This document shows positions 44,501 to 56,890 of a stretch of DNA of 64,000 bases, in pieces (position 1 is the first letter of the stretch; every line of letters begins with the position of its first letter). The notes under the pieces are model-generated. The model was not told the origin of the DNA and searched no databases. It worked only from the letters and a program-made list of their open reading frames with translations. The stretch is taken from NCBI GenBank assembly GCA_029204225.1, contig CM055113.1, positions 27,720,592-27,784,591 of the forward strand. The letters run 5' to 3'. The position numbers and the translations under genes were made by a program. This stretch comes from Diphasiastrum complanatum. Taxonomy: Eukaryota; Streptophyta; Lycopodiopsida; Lycopodiales; Lycopodiaceae.

Positions 44501-45615
44501 ACACTAATAAGTATGCTATCTTTTGTCTATTCATGAGGAAGCTTGCTAAGTACATACTTGTGTGATAGTGCACCTCAAATCCAAAGAGTGAATCGATGAG
44601 CGATTTTGTAGTCTTAGCAACTGTTGAGAATGAAGAGATACATCATTGTTCGTATCTTTTTTTATATATATGACAAAGTAAAAGCAAGAGATGAGCAAGT
44701 ATATGCTTATGTTGTAGTAGATCATTGTCTACTAGCGATGGTGCACCTACGTTCGTCAAGGAGACGATCAGTTTACTATGTTGCAAAGTCTTCATTGTTG
44801 TCCAGACAACGATGGAGGTGAGAAAATTGATTCCCATGTGTGACAATAGTACATGCAATCAAACTATCAGTGAGAGACCTGCCCATCGCTGTTCTAGTGA
44901 GGGCAAGTGTGATTTTTGAAGCAATGAAAGCTACTTTTATCATGGCTTCTGTCCGCAGACAACAGATGTATCCAAGCGCTATCAGCGCACCACCATCAAG
45001 TGTAACGTTTGCCAAAAACAGTGATACATAATACATGAGACCAACCATTATGTGCAAGTATATCATTCATAAGGAGTAGTAGAATTGCGATTGAAAGCCC
45101 ATGTGTTTATGCCATAAGCGTATGCATTGTTTCATTCTCAAAGACCAAACAAAGTTGTCAGTGGATCGCGATCCAACGCCCACCCTTTATCATTTTATGA
45201 GTATGAAAACCCAAAACAAGTTATCAAGATATCAACCAATAATGAATACAAGAGTGTAACATACCGTAATGTGTAATTATGATGATCTTCTGCTCGTAGA
45301 TGGGTGCTATAGAGCGTAAGCCAACATGAAGAGGAGAAGGAGGAGAAGGAGAAAGTGTGGTAGTGTTGTATCAGTGGCACTCTCCTTTATATCATTTGTC
45401 TTTCTCTTTCACGTACCTAACCTGTGGAAGAGGTAAGTAATCTTGTTTGTCGGATATGATAGGGCATATGCTAACCGTTGAAAGTGGAGGCAAAGCCCAT
45501 TGAGAAGTTTTTTGAATTTGAAAAGAAATTCTTTTTTGGCATAAACTTTTTTTGTGTGGGTTTAGATGACTTAGCATTAGCTCGGCAAAGCGTAAATAAT
45601 CCGACGAGATAGAAT
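44501..45615. other. Unassigned region
   Basis: A 96-codon frame on the minus strand (44776-45066) has a hydrophobic start but no family match. I treat it as chance. Confidence 0.35.
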
Positions 45616-45629
45616 TGAGTATAATTCAG

Positions 45630-45825
<196 letters not shown>

Positions 45826-45896
45826 CCACCAACCAGACCTGCAGTCAGTGAATCCCTCAAGGGGCAGCTAGCTCCCCCCTAATAAAAAGCTAACTG

Positions 45897-47835
45897 CTAA
45901 ATATTTGTAGGCAAATCAAAAGATAGTCCAAGAAAAGTTTCTTGTCCGAGCAGTTTATCTATGAGCAAACATAATTTGTCTTTCAAAAAGTCTTTCTTTT
46001 GAAAAGCATCACATAAAGTCTTAACCTCTTTCATAAACGTTTGTTGTTCATTACAACAATATATAGTTGCAATAACCTGAGAAACAATGATCTTATAGGA
46101 ATTATAAATCGGTCTATTGGAGACCAAGTGTATGTATTGTAAACAATGGAAAGTAAACTCTCTTCTTTTGTTGTATTTGGAAAGGAGTATCGCACCACTT
46201 ATAGGATCAAAAGCAATGGTGATATTCAAAAAGTTTATCGTATTGTTGGCCGTGTCGCTTCGTCGATATCAAGATATTCTAACGGATAAATCCAGATGTG
46301 TTTTGTCCAAGAATTTTTCGATAAGGGGGTTGTTGATAAAGCAGATGACATCAATATATCTGAATAAAAATTTGAAATCATTCATAAATCGTATTTGCTT
46401 CAATTTTGCTAATCTTTTGATAAACCGTATTTCAAAATACGAGAGATACCAGTTATACCATAATGGTGAGCATGAGAAACCCATGGGAATCCCCCTGATT
46501 TGTCCAAGTATGATTTCCAAGTCAATAGCATTCCATTCTACTAAATTTTTCTTGTTCTAGGTCCATTTGAAAATGTTTGACTCTTGCTATCCATAGAGTT
46601 TTTCCCTATGTAAACTTGAAGGCAAACATGGTCAATTTATACGTAATCATCTTAAGACCATCCGGTCTGTCCAAGGGTATATTTTTGTAGCATTTGAAGA
46701 TGTCTGTGGCTTTTATATAGTAAATGTCCTTGGGTATATTGAGATAGAAATCGACAGAGGAGTCAAATTGCCAAAGTAAAGTTGTATCCCCATTAGGTAG
46801 CTCTTGTATGTTTTTGCCTTAAGGCCTGCTCCTTCCATGATGAAAAGGATGCAGCATACAAAGAACCCCTATCAAGAATTTAGCGAGTCCAGAAAAATAG
46901 CACTCATGGGCATTTGTGATCCATTTGAAAGAATTTTTATGAGCTTTGAAAGTGCATAAAAGATAGGGAAGTTCGTTAGAAAAAATGAAATCATCTGGTA
47001 GTATATATCCCATTGATGGTAGCCTTTATGTGTTCTATAGAGCCCTGAACATAATTGTTTGATTTGTCAGGAAAAGATTCAAAGTCTTGACTATCAAGCC
47101 TTTCAATTGCAAGCCTTCTAACAAGATGAATACAAATGAAGCATGGATTATGTTGTGCTCCATCAACACCATTGATATATAGATGTTTGATTAGCCATTG
47201 ATGTTCATTGTTGGCATCAATCTTTTTTTGTAATGTTACGATATTCCCATGAATCCATTTTTTTTCTTTTAAGAACTCAATGCAAGTCTACATATATCAG
47301 CATGTTTTAAAATGGTATCTTCGTCCAACATTGCATAAACGGGTAAAAGTCTCGTAAGCTTGATCCAACCATCATATAGTTCATTACAACATTGTATATG
47401 CATGTATGCTTCAAAGTGATATGATTGAGACCTTTTTCTATGGATTGGTTGAGGTACTTACTTCTAATAATATTGCAGTTCGTTGTAAGTACATGTTCAA
47501 ATTTTTTCGAAATGAAAATTTTTAAACGTTTCAGAGAAGAGCAAGAACATGAAGGTAGATTTTCAATATCAAAATTGCAAGAAACATCAAATGGAAAATA
47601 CCATTCACTTTTGATGTTAGGCATGTATGACCAAGCAAACACAATATCATGAAAGGACTCGTGTATAAGGCCAAAGATCTGTAATAAAATGCGAGTGTAA
47701 AAGTGTCTCACATGAATGGTCTCAAACATCCTATTACAGTAGCGTAAATATAAAAAATTCTTTGTCTTGTCCTTGCGCGTGCTGATCCACCGTATTCCTA
47801 GTAAGAGTTCTTCTTTCCAAATCCTCGTCATCCAG
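45897..47835 (-). pseudogene. Penelope-like reverse transcriptase remnant
   Basis: Minus strand. Near its start, CSCSSLKRL followed by FEHVLTTNCNIIRSKYLNQS resembles the C.C...GHV.TGDL.II...LR module that precedes the RT core in long-RT elements of this group. Then come GIPMGFSCSPLWYNWYL and FRYIDVICFINNP (RT motifs, 46.5-46.3 kb). A C-terminal block follows (YNKRREFTF, SNRPIYNSYKIIVSQVIATI, then FMKEVKTLCDAFQKKDF) of the type seen at the RT end of Penelope-like elements (..SNIP....YG...SQL.R..R....). The catalytic box reads YIDV where YIDD is expected, and the frame is interrupted repeatedly, so it is dead. No GIY-YIG endonuclease was found on either side. A mitochondrial plasmid or group II RT is less likely because of the C-terminal block. 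Confidence 0.6.
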
Positions 47836-47839
47836 TCAA

Positions 47840-48187
47840 TCCCTATAAAAGTTCAGTCATTTAACCGATAAGTCTTCTTTTGTACCACTGCACTCGTCCA
47901 TTTCGGACCTCCCAAAATTCACTTGTTGATAACTAATGCAAGATGGTGGCTTAATTCAAAATTGAATATTAATTATCAATCTGCATAAATGAACTATTTT
48001 TTGCGACAGCCAAAAAATGCAAAGGACCAGAAGTCTTCCAAGTGGCCGAAGTGACAATAACCACCTGTAAACCATTTCCGAGTAGTTCTGCAAACTGTGT
48101 AAAAACATGAAGAAAACTGCAGGTCTGGATGATCAATTGGATGAAGATTAAAAGTTGATTAGTCGATTACTAGGAGAATAATCCAAC
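47840..48187 (-). repeat. Probable C7 3' LTR region
   Basis: Follows the purine tract (AAGTGGGAG in element sense). The far end was not located, so the span is a guess between C7 and the Penelope-like remnant. Confidence 0.4.
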
Positions 48188-50110
48188 ACTCCCACTTAAT
48201 ATGAATCCATGAATGCCTTGACCATCAAACTTAGTTCTACAGAAAACTTTCTGTGTGCATCCAAGCTTAATGCTTTGGTAAAAATGTCTATTGTCATATC
48301 TTGTGTTCGACAGTACTGCAAGTTAATTTCTTTGTTGAGAACTTTGCTTCTGACGTAGTGATACTTCATTTCAGTGTGCTTACTCCTAGAATGAAACCTA
48401 GGGTTGGCCAATAAGGGCACTTTGATTATCACAAAATAAAATTGTGGGGCATATTGATTCGGACCGATATCTAAAAGTAAGTTTTTCAACCAAATTGCTT
48501 CCTTTGTAGCTTGAGAGATTGCGATATACTCTGATTCAGTGGAAGATAAAGCTATCGATGATTGCTTCTGATTGTTCCATGAAATAGGACCATTGTTGAG
48601 AAAGAATGTAAATCCAGAAGTGGATTTACGAGTGTCTACATCTCCTGCCCAACTTGCATCTGTAAAACCATTGAGAATATTGAGTTTGTCATTGTTGACT
48701 GCTCCATAACACATGCAAAAAATCCATAGTAGCTCGAAGATATCTCATAACTCTGACAAGGGCTTTCCAATGTGTTATACCAAGATTGGTCATAAATTGA
48801 CTTAGGAGCTGACTGCAAAAGCTATGTTTGGTCTGGTACAAATCATGGCATACATAAGAGATTCTATTATCGAATGATAAGGATATTAATGCATCTGTTC
48901 CTTCTCTTGAATTGTTTGAGGACTCTGGTCCTTTGACAATTTGAGACCTAGTTCCATTGGTGAGAGAGCTAACTCATAATTAACAGATTATATCTGACTA
49001 ACATATTGTAGATGTACCTTTGCTGAGTAATGTAGATCAACTTTTGATTTTTGTCTCTTTGGATTTGAATACCAAGGCATATGTGAGCTTCGCCCAAGTC
49101 GGTCATGTCGAATTCAGAAGATAGCATTGTCTTGGCTTCTTTTATCAGATCGATATTGTTGCTAAACAGCAATGTGTCATCCACATACAAAGTGTTGATG
49201 ATAAAAGAGTGTTGCATTGCTGAAGAGCTTGGTGTGTAGCCTTGAAACCATGCTCGAGCAGATTGCTTCAAGCCATAAAGTGCTTTATGGAGTTTACACA
49301 CATGATTATGTTTACCTTCAATATTGTAACCTTCAGGTTGCACCATGTAAATGTCCTCTTTGATAACTCCATTAAGATATGTTGTCCATACATCCATTTG
49401 GATCTGCTACAACGGCAAATGATAGCAAAAGCCGAATAGAAGAACGCCTAACTACTGGACTGAAAGTCTCAGTATAATCAACATTACGTACTTGAGAAAA
49501 TCCTCCGGCAACAAGTTGAGCTTTTCTTCTGTTGATGCTTCCGTATGCCTTGTATTTGATTTTGAAAATCCATTTGCAATCAACTACGTTTCTGCTGGCA
49601 GGTAATTCGACAATCGTTCATGTTTGGTTCTTGATAAGAGATGAATACTCTTTATCCATAGCTTCTTTCCAAAGACTGAGCGCCTCTTCGACAGTCGTTG
49701 GCTCTTGAACAAAGTAAGCTATAGACTCATTGATATACCTAATAGATGGTCTGCTAGTTCTTGATGATCTTCTGGGCAATAAAGGAAGTTGATCATTTTC
49801 ATCATGTTGTAGTTGCTGAAATGCAACATGATCATCTTCGGATTTGATGTTGATAGGTCATGAGTAGCTGAACTTGGACCTTCGATAGAAATAGTCGACT
49901 GAGGAACTTGAAAGTTCAATATGTCGGAAGAGTCGGACAAGTCGGCTATATAGGCTTTGTCTTTTCCCTTGAGGTCGATAAACTAATCTTCGATGAAGAT
50001 GACATCCCGGCTAGTGAATATCTTCGAGGGAATCGAGTAGTGTTTTGCTTGATAGAACTCAAAGGTAGATTGGTCTCCGATGTCACAGATGTCTTGCAGA
50101 AAGATTTCAA
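48188..50110 (-). mobile_element. Ty1/Copia fragment C7 (integrase end to RNase H)
   Basis: Minus-strand fossil: integrase end (KIFTSRDVIFIED), a Ser/Asp-rich linker, reverse transcriptase (MDVWTTYLNGVIKEDIYMVQ, NTLYVDDTLLF near 49180) and RNase H (TDASWAGDVDTRKSTSGF, SSTESEYIAISQATKEAIWL). The 3' LTR starts TGTTGGATTATTCTCC at about 48188 and extends below it for an unknown distance. Same family as C6. Several breaks. Confidence 0.8.
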
Positions 50111-50389
50111 GTTGTGAAGTGCTCTCTTCATCCAACACATCTAAAAAGACAAGAGAGTGTGAAAAAAGAGGTGTATCATGAATGGGAGTAGGTTCGGCGG
50201 ACAAGGAGTCATTTTCTTTTTCAAGACAGGAAAATACTTTTCTAATAATTTGGCTGAAAAATCTTTCTTCCTCATACTTATCAAGACTGGCTAAATCAAC
50301 AGCAAAATTCTCCACAATTCCCAAAGGGCCAATACAATTTATGAAAGAGTGTTTGATTTGTACTACTTTTGTAAGCGGTTCTGAATGCC

Positions 50390-52230
50390 TATAATGCTGC
50401 ATACAGTTTATGTGCCCAATCAGACCGACTCGCTTCAACTGTTTTTGTCATAATAGTGCAGAGAATCTTATCGAAAGATTCAGCTTGGCTATTTCTTCTG
50501 GGATAGTAAGGAGTACTAAATTTGTGTATAACAAAAAAATCGTCCAGTAAACACTTTATTATTTGATTAACAAAGTGTGTACCCCGGGTCAACATTTTCG
50601 TAGAGAAATTTGGCCGTAGATTTCGCATAAGCAACTTTGACAGCTTTGGCTTCAACCCACTTGGTCATATAATCAGTTGCTACAATAATGTATCGGGCCT
50701 GAGATCCTCGTGAGGCAGGATGAATAGGACCAACATAATTCAGTCCCCATTTTTCGAACGGTGCTTGCGATAAAACCGGGTGCAAGGGTTCATAGTTCTG
50801 TCTAGTAGGCATGCTCGGTGACAAACATCACATGTCTGAATGTAATTTTCTGTGTCTTATGAAGTGTAGGCCACCAACAACTTGATTGCAAAAGTTTGCG
50901 AACCGTAATATTTGTAGAGAAATGTCTTCGCCCATGCCATCATGTGAAAACATGATCAAATCTGGTATTTCATGCGGTAAAACACATCTACGTAGAATAT
51001 TGTCTGATCTACGACGATATAATTGTCCTGCAATCAGTTGATAAGGTTGAACCTTATGAATCAATTGTCTAGTCTGTACTTTTGTCAAAGAGTCATTTGG
51101 TTGTCCTAGCATGAACTACTCAACAATATTCACTCCCCACTCAGGTACTGCTTCTACATAGAACAATGCAGCATCTGGTAATTCATCATCCACTTCAGTA
51201 TTAACTGCTGTGGATTCAATTTGCGAAATGTGATCGGCTAGATAATGTTGCTTCCCCTTTCGAACCAAAATTCAAAAGTCAAATTCAGTCAATAATAGTA
51301 ACCATCTTGCAATACGTCCAGTATTGCATGTCTTGTTTACCAAAGTAACGGCTGGTGATTCGTATAAAATGCAAAGTGACAAAATTTCCGAACAGAAAAA
51401 ATCATGGCTAACGCTTCATGTTCTGTTGTTGAATAGTTCTTCTCCGGATCTGTAAATTGTCTGCTTGCAAATTGTATAGAATAGTCCTTCTTATAGTCAC
51501 CTGGCTGCGTCAAAACTGATCCAATGGCATATTTTGAGGCATCCGTGTGAACATGAAATTCAACCGTCTAATATGGAGAACGTAGTATCGGTGCTAAAGT
51601 TAATATTTTTTTTTAAATTTTTGAAAGGCTTCTAATGCCTCTACTGTCCAAACAGGAACAATAGATAGTTTGTATATAGGTCGTGCTAAATCCGCAAAGA
51701 AGATAATAAAAATTCGATAGTAGTTCTCATGACCCATAAACACATAAACTCCACGAATCGTTGTTGGCGGTGGCAATTCCACAATAATCTTGATTCTAGA
51801 ATAATCTGTGGCAATGCCATGTCTCGATATCACATGCCCAAGCACAACTCTGTGGAATACCCATATCTGACATTTTTCTGGATTTAGGAAAATTTGATAT
51901 TTGCGACATCTTTCAAATACTTTCTCCAATCGATCCAGGTGGTCTGTATCTGTACTTATGGACTCCTAGGTCATCCAAGAAAATTTCAAAAAATTTATGT
52001 AGATAATCTTTAAAAGCAAATTGCATTACTCTTTGGAAAGAACTTGGTGCATTACAGAGTCCAAACGTCATTACTTTGTAAGCATAGGTGTCCCATTCTG
52101 TTGCAAAAGCAATTTTGTGGTGATCTGCATGTGCAATCTTAACCTGGTTGTAGCCACTAAGTCCATCAAAGAATCTACAAATATTTGTAAAGAGAGTACA
52201 CAAGTAAGAGTTATGCATGCATGTGTCCAT
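50390..52230 (-). mobile_element. Old Ty3/Gypsy remnant G4 (RT, RNase H, integrase)
   Basis: Minus-strand fossil: reverse transcriptase (LSGYNQVKIAHADHHKIAFA, MTFGLCNAPSSFQRVM, IFLDDLGVH), RNase H, integrase zinc site, and core (FEKWGLNYVGPIHP, YIIVATDYMTKWVEAKAV). The motif forms fit the non-chromovirus, Athila/Tat-like side of plant Gypsy. No LTR assigned. Many breaks; old. Confidence 0.75.
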
Positions 52231-52795
52231 CCTTCCGTCGCTGGTTGGAGGAGGCTAAAGAAGTGAAAAATTCTATGAACAGATAGCACAAGTTCATGGT
52301 CCATCGCTGGACAGTTAGCCATGCATGAGTATATAGTATTATCAACTGAAGAGGAGACCATCCTCCTATCCGTCGCTAGAACAACAGGGTCTCTATGTGT
52401 AGATTAGGTGTTTAAACGTGAGTATATCATGCATATGCAATCCATCGTTGGAAAGCACAAAGCATTATTGATACATCTTCTTCATATGAGCAATTATCGG
52501 CGATCTGTCCATCACTGGACAACAATCCTTGTCCAACCCTGGACAGCACTCATTCCTACTCAAAGAAAAGTGTGAAGCATGTGTAGGAGTGAGGCAGCCC
52601 TCCATCGCTGCTCACTGAGCCATAAGGAGTAAGCAAAAGGCATGGAAAAATCGTGGTTACATCATTACTATCACCTACGATTTCAGAGAATTATCACATA
52701 CTTTGAAACTGTCCATCACTGCCCTTTGAGACAGGGTGGACGATTTCAAGAAACCAAAATTGTCATTGTTGTCCATCGCTGGACCTCAATGTGTT
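52229..52795. repeat. Cluster of GTCCATCGCTGGAC-like motifs
   Basis: At least eight variants of TCCATCGCTGGA in about 570 bp (near 52229, 52298, 52368, 52440, 52505, 52600, 52708, 52779). Several have GTCCA/TGGAC inverted arms. The DNA between them is not repeated. Confidence 0.65.
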
Positions 52796-53880
52796 CTTGT
52801 CCTATCACAACCTCAACATGGTTTAGAAAGATGAATGACATACCGAATCCAATCATTATTACAACAACCTCCTCCGGAAAGTAGAGTAGATGTAAACGTA
52901 ATGTAAGAGAGAAGAAAATACATACAGTAAGTTGTCAGATCGTTGATCCGTATGTAGGTAGGGCGCACTTTCAGCGAGTATCAGAGGAGCAGAGTTCTTC
53001 ACCGGTGTTGTAAAGCAAAAATGGTTGAGAAGAGCATGTACTTATAGTTCCCAATAAGGTAGTAACCTGGAAGGAGAGAGTGGGAGTGGGAAACTCTATT
53101 TCCCTCCAAATTATTTTACACGGACCAAACCAGTTCAAATATTTGTGGGAAAACTTTCTAAGTAAAAAAAATTCCATCAAGTGCAAGGGTACAATCCAAA
53201 AAAACCTTGTAAGTATGTAGAGCCTACCACACATTGCTTATTCAAGTCTGAAGCAAATGGTTTAATGTGCATACTTGTGCAAACGCTTATAGCTTTATGG
53301 TTCGAAACCGAACCTAATCGAAAACAAAGATAGTACTAATATTCGATGCTACAAAGAGCGCAAGTTTTATTTGTTTGTGCTTAAACACAATAGTATTCCC
53401 TTTGAAATAGCAGTCATTCAAAAGTATGATAGCAAAACAGGTTACAACATGATGTATACCAATCATAATCAGAATGTGCCAGTGTCCGAGTTGTATCTTT
53501 AGTATAATAGCATGATACTACAGTGGCTTCATCTTTGGAGTATGTATGTAACCTTTCGTTACTTATGGAACAACCACACATTCATTTTGTCCTTTAAAGG
53601 ATAGTAAAACATATTGTAAACTGTAGTTATCAAACCAAACTATCATCCTTTCATATCTATGATAAGGAGTTTGAATTCACACAACCATTTATGAGATAAT
53701 AAGTACTTCATCGCTGGTCATTATGAAGCTCTTGTCTCAACAGCTAGTATTCCGCGACTCTCAGTCTTTGTTTGTCTCGTCTTCTCAAAGACCTCCTCGG
53801 TCTAACGTGAGAGGTGCTCGTGGGTAGGTCCGGTCAAGTATCTTGGGGATTTGTCAGAATCAGCCAACACAGAACCAATA
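52796..53880. other. Unassigned A/T-rich DNA
   Basis: No gene. Near 53771, GTCTCGTCTTCTCAAAGACC recurs (with changes) at about 56390, hinting at paired remnants of an old element's ends. Confidence 0.35.
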
Positions 53881-54719
53881 TTGAGCAATTGTTGGGAGAT
53901 AACAATTATTACCGTAAGTAGTTAAAAGGTCTCTTTGTCTCTAAGAAGAATAAACAAATTAATCTGCCAGATATTGGCATACTATCTATTGATTTAGGAG
54001 ACCTTGGTGAACTAGAAATTGATGCTACAATCGCCGGATGCTGAATCGAAAAGGTGCCGATTGACTCAGGTTCAAGTGTGAACATAATAACTGAAGACAC
54101 TGCTCATGCCTTAGGTTTGACTAATATTCAACCAACCCAAAGAGATATTAAGTTGACTGATTCGACATAAAGAAAACCTGTTGGCGAATTGAAGGACGTG
54201 ACTGTATATATTTAAGCCAAGCATTTTACAATGAACTTTATTGTTATCAAACCACTTGTTTTGTTATCTTATTCTATTCTAATTGGATGATCATGGCTTT
54301 ATCAGTCTAACACAAGTGTACACTGGAAGTCCAGAGAACTAAGATTCCAAATTGGCGAGACAACTAATCATGGAGAACAGATTACCACCTGGAGTTGTGA
54401 CAATCTTGTATATGGCGTTCATGGTCATGGAAAACAGTTGGACCATAGAGTTGGGAGACACACCATATACATCAAACGCATTCTCAAATATTTGCAAGAA
54501 TCTTTGAGGGTCTGAACTACCGTCGTACTTAGGAAGGTCTAACTTTGGTGTTCGTTTTTTAGTATGCGGTCCGTGGTTAGTAAAGGCCCCATTTAAGTGA
54601 GCTCTTGCTTGTGAGGATTCAGCAGCATGAAATTGTGGTCGGTCGTATGCAACGGCTGCTCTCATAGGTTCCCCTCTCTCGAATGGAATGGTAGATGGAT
54701 CATGAATTTGTGATTTCAT
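53880..54719. mobile_element. Old Ty3/Gypsy remnant G5 (protease and gag pieces in opposite orientation)
   Basis: Plus strand 53.9-54.3 kb: retropepsin-like VPIDSGSSVNIITEDTAHAL with a downstream ILIG motif. Minus strand 54719-54339: gag core TPKLDLPKYDGSSDPQRFLQ. The two pieces converge. They may belong to the same old element as G4, with an inversion. Many breaks. Confidence 0.55.
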
Positions 54720-55060
54720 TCGAGAGTACCTATTGTATCGAGTCTGTTATGTGAAGGGAGATACCAACTCCAGTGGATAATCCTCTGTGGTATTAGGATC
54801 CTAAGGACAATCCATATGGAAAATCTAGAGTACCTTAGGATAGGGTATTTAGGCCTCTTGGACTCTTTTTCTGGTTTTATGGTTTTTTTTTTTTAACATT
54901 CTGGGTTTAAAACATATCAAGATATTTTAATCAGAGTATAGTGATTTGTATGTTTTCAAATATCACAGTGTTCCATGTAGGGATATTGCAAAAACTGGGT
55001 TGATAATTGTGGTACTTGGCAAGTAGTAGAGTCTAGTCAATTATAGAATTGACTTTCAAA
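54720..55060. other. No gene seen
   Basis: A/T-rich spacer between the gag remnant and the minisatellite. Confidence 0.35.
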
Positions 55061-55064
55061 TTGA

Positions 55065-55610
55065 CTCAGCTCGGTTGAGATCTCGAGGCAATGACGGTTG
55101 AGATTTGAAAGATAGGCGTGGTTGGGATGATAATGGAGAGGCTCAATCGAGATCTTAACGGAGAGGCTCGGTCGAGATCTTGACAAAGAGACCTGGGTGA
55201 GAATCTGACGGAGAGACATGGTCAAGATTTTGACGGAGAGATGCAGTTGAGATCCTGACGGAGAGACACGGTCAAGATCTTGACGAAGATACTCGGTCGA
55301 GATCTGAAGTAAACATCACGACTGAGATCTAAAGTGGAGGCTCGGTCGAGATCTGTCGGAGAGACTTGCGGTTGAGATTTGAGCGTAAGGCTCGGTCGAG
55401 TCCTGATAGAAGTGATTGAGATCTAAACGTGAGGCTCGGTTGAGACCAGACAAAAATGAGACTCAGTCGAGATCTGAGCGTGAGGCTCAGTCGAGATATG
55501 ATGGAGAGACTTGCGGTTGAGATCTGAGCATAAGGCTCGGTTGAGATCTTCACGAAGAGGCTCGATCAAGACCGTAATGGAGAGATTCGGTCAAGATTTG
55601 AAGCAGACTC
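55065..55610 (+). repeat. About 25-bp minisatellite (GAGGCTCGGTCGAGATCT unit)
   Basis: Roughly 20 diverged units of 22-28 bp with consensus GAGRCTCGGTCGAGATCTKA. GATCT and TCGA are strongly conserved. Translations are only repeats. Tandem arrays of this size are known inside untranslated parts of large plant Gypsy elements, which fits the neighbours. Confidence 0.85.
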
Positions 55611-56424
55611 GTTCACAGACAGATCAACATTCCAAACAAGCAAACAGTCAGCGATTCTTGTTACTCATTAAGTCTAGATATTCAAAAACAGTAATGCACC
55701 TAGATTAATTCACAAGTCAAGAACAAAAACAAGAAACTAACTACCTAACAGCATACTAGCAATCCAAGAATCAAGAAACACCCATCTCTTGATTTTTAGA
55801 TAACCCAAGAACAATCAAGAACTTGATTGTTAGAAGATATGCAAGATTTGCATCACAAACCCAGCCTATTTAGTTTACCTGAACGCTGATTCCTATGCTA
55901 ATCCACAAGAAAACAGGAAAAAGTAATCCACTCTACTATCCACAACCACACACAAAGGATGGAAGGGCAAGATCATGAATGCATCACTCAAGAAACAAGC
56001 ATGATCGAAGAGCTCAGAAGATGCACCAAAACTCGTGGAGGCTCTTCTCATTTGGACATGGAATAGATTCATTACACAAAAAGCTCCTCTTCTCAAAGAG
56101 GGAGTCTCTTAAATAAGCAAGAGAGCTACTTAGGTGGCATCCTAGTGGCATTCCCACATTTCACAAATTACAAGTGGAATAATGCCCTCCACTAGAGGTC
56201 ACCATCAAAAGGTGGCTCACTTTACTTTCTTTAAGAGGGGTCTACTTGCATTTATTACTTTGCCTAGAAATACTAGTTCCTACATGGTCATTCCATCTTT
56301 CGGGATTCACCATGAGGCTTACACAATTTCTACTCGTCATTCTTAACTAGTACTTCTCGGCTCCCATACTCGGCTCTTAGTCTTCATTCGTTTCGTCTTC
56401 TCAGAGACCTCCTCTTGCTGTTCT
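55611..56424. other. Possible LTR or UTR of an old element
   Basis: No gene. The right end repeats the GTCTTCTCAGAGACCTCCTC motif also seen near 53771. Confidence 0.35.
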
Positions 56425-56890
56425 TGCTACAACCAAAGTGGATTTAAATGACACACTCGGTTTAGTTTCAAACCTTGCGCGGGTCATCCAGACCATGATC
56501 AATGAAAAAACAGACATGAATTAGTGCATATCAAAGCTGGGTACTAAAAATACACTGATAACCTAGAAGGTTATTCAGTTGAATCACGAGCTCAAGATTG
56601 CCAAGCAACATGAGGCAAAATCTGAAGCTGAACTGAAAAAAGCCTAGCAAATAGCTGATTCTCTTGAAGGCTATGTGGGAACTCTTCAGGATGCATTAAA
56701 GATAGTGCAAGACCAACAAGGCTGTCCAAGCTTGTAAACAATAGGTGCTGCTGCTGGCAGGTCAATTGGATTTGGCCGAGATTGAACGCGAATGTCTTCA
56801 AGGTGAATTGGATGCGACCACCCTTGAACGAGATTCTTATCTGCAGACACAAGTGCATGATCGTCCCATCACAATGGACTAAATCCAATA
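56425..56890 (+). pseudogene. Decayed coiled-coil coding remnant
   Basis: LNHELKIAKQHEAKSEAELK and SLEGYVGTLQDALKIVQDQQ show heptad-like spacing. Frame is interrupted several times. It is possibly an element-encoded protein from the Gypsy remnant to its left; not identified. Confidence 0.35.

Noticed and set aside
44776-45066. 96-codon minus-strand frame with hydrophobic N-terminus
   Set aside because: No family motif, no codon signal I can judge, and within the range of chance frames.
45897-47835. Assignment as LINE or LTR reverse transcriptase
   Set aside because: No LINE endonuclease, RNase H or integrase nearby, and the C-terminal block fits Penelope-like RTs better.
55065-55610. CRISPR-like array
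   Set aside because: Units are contiguous and diverged with no unique spacers, in an apparently eukaryotic genome; it is a minisatellite.
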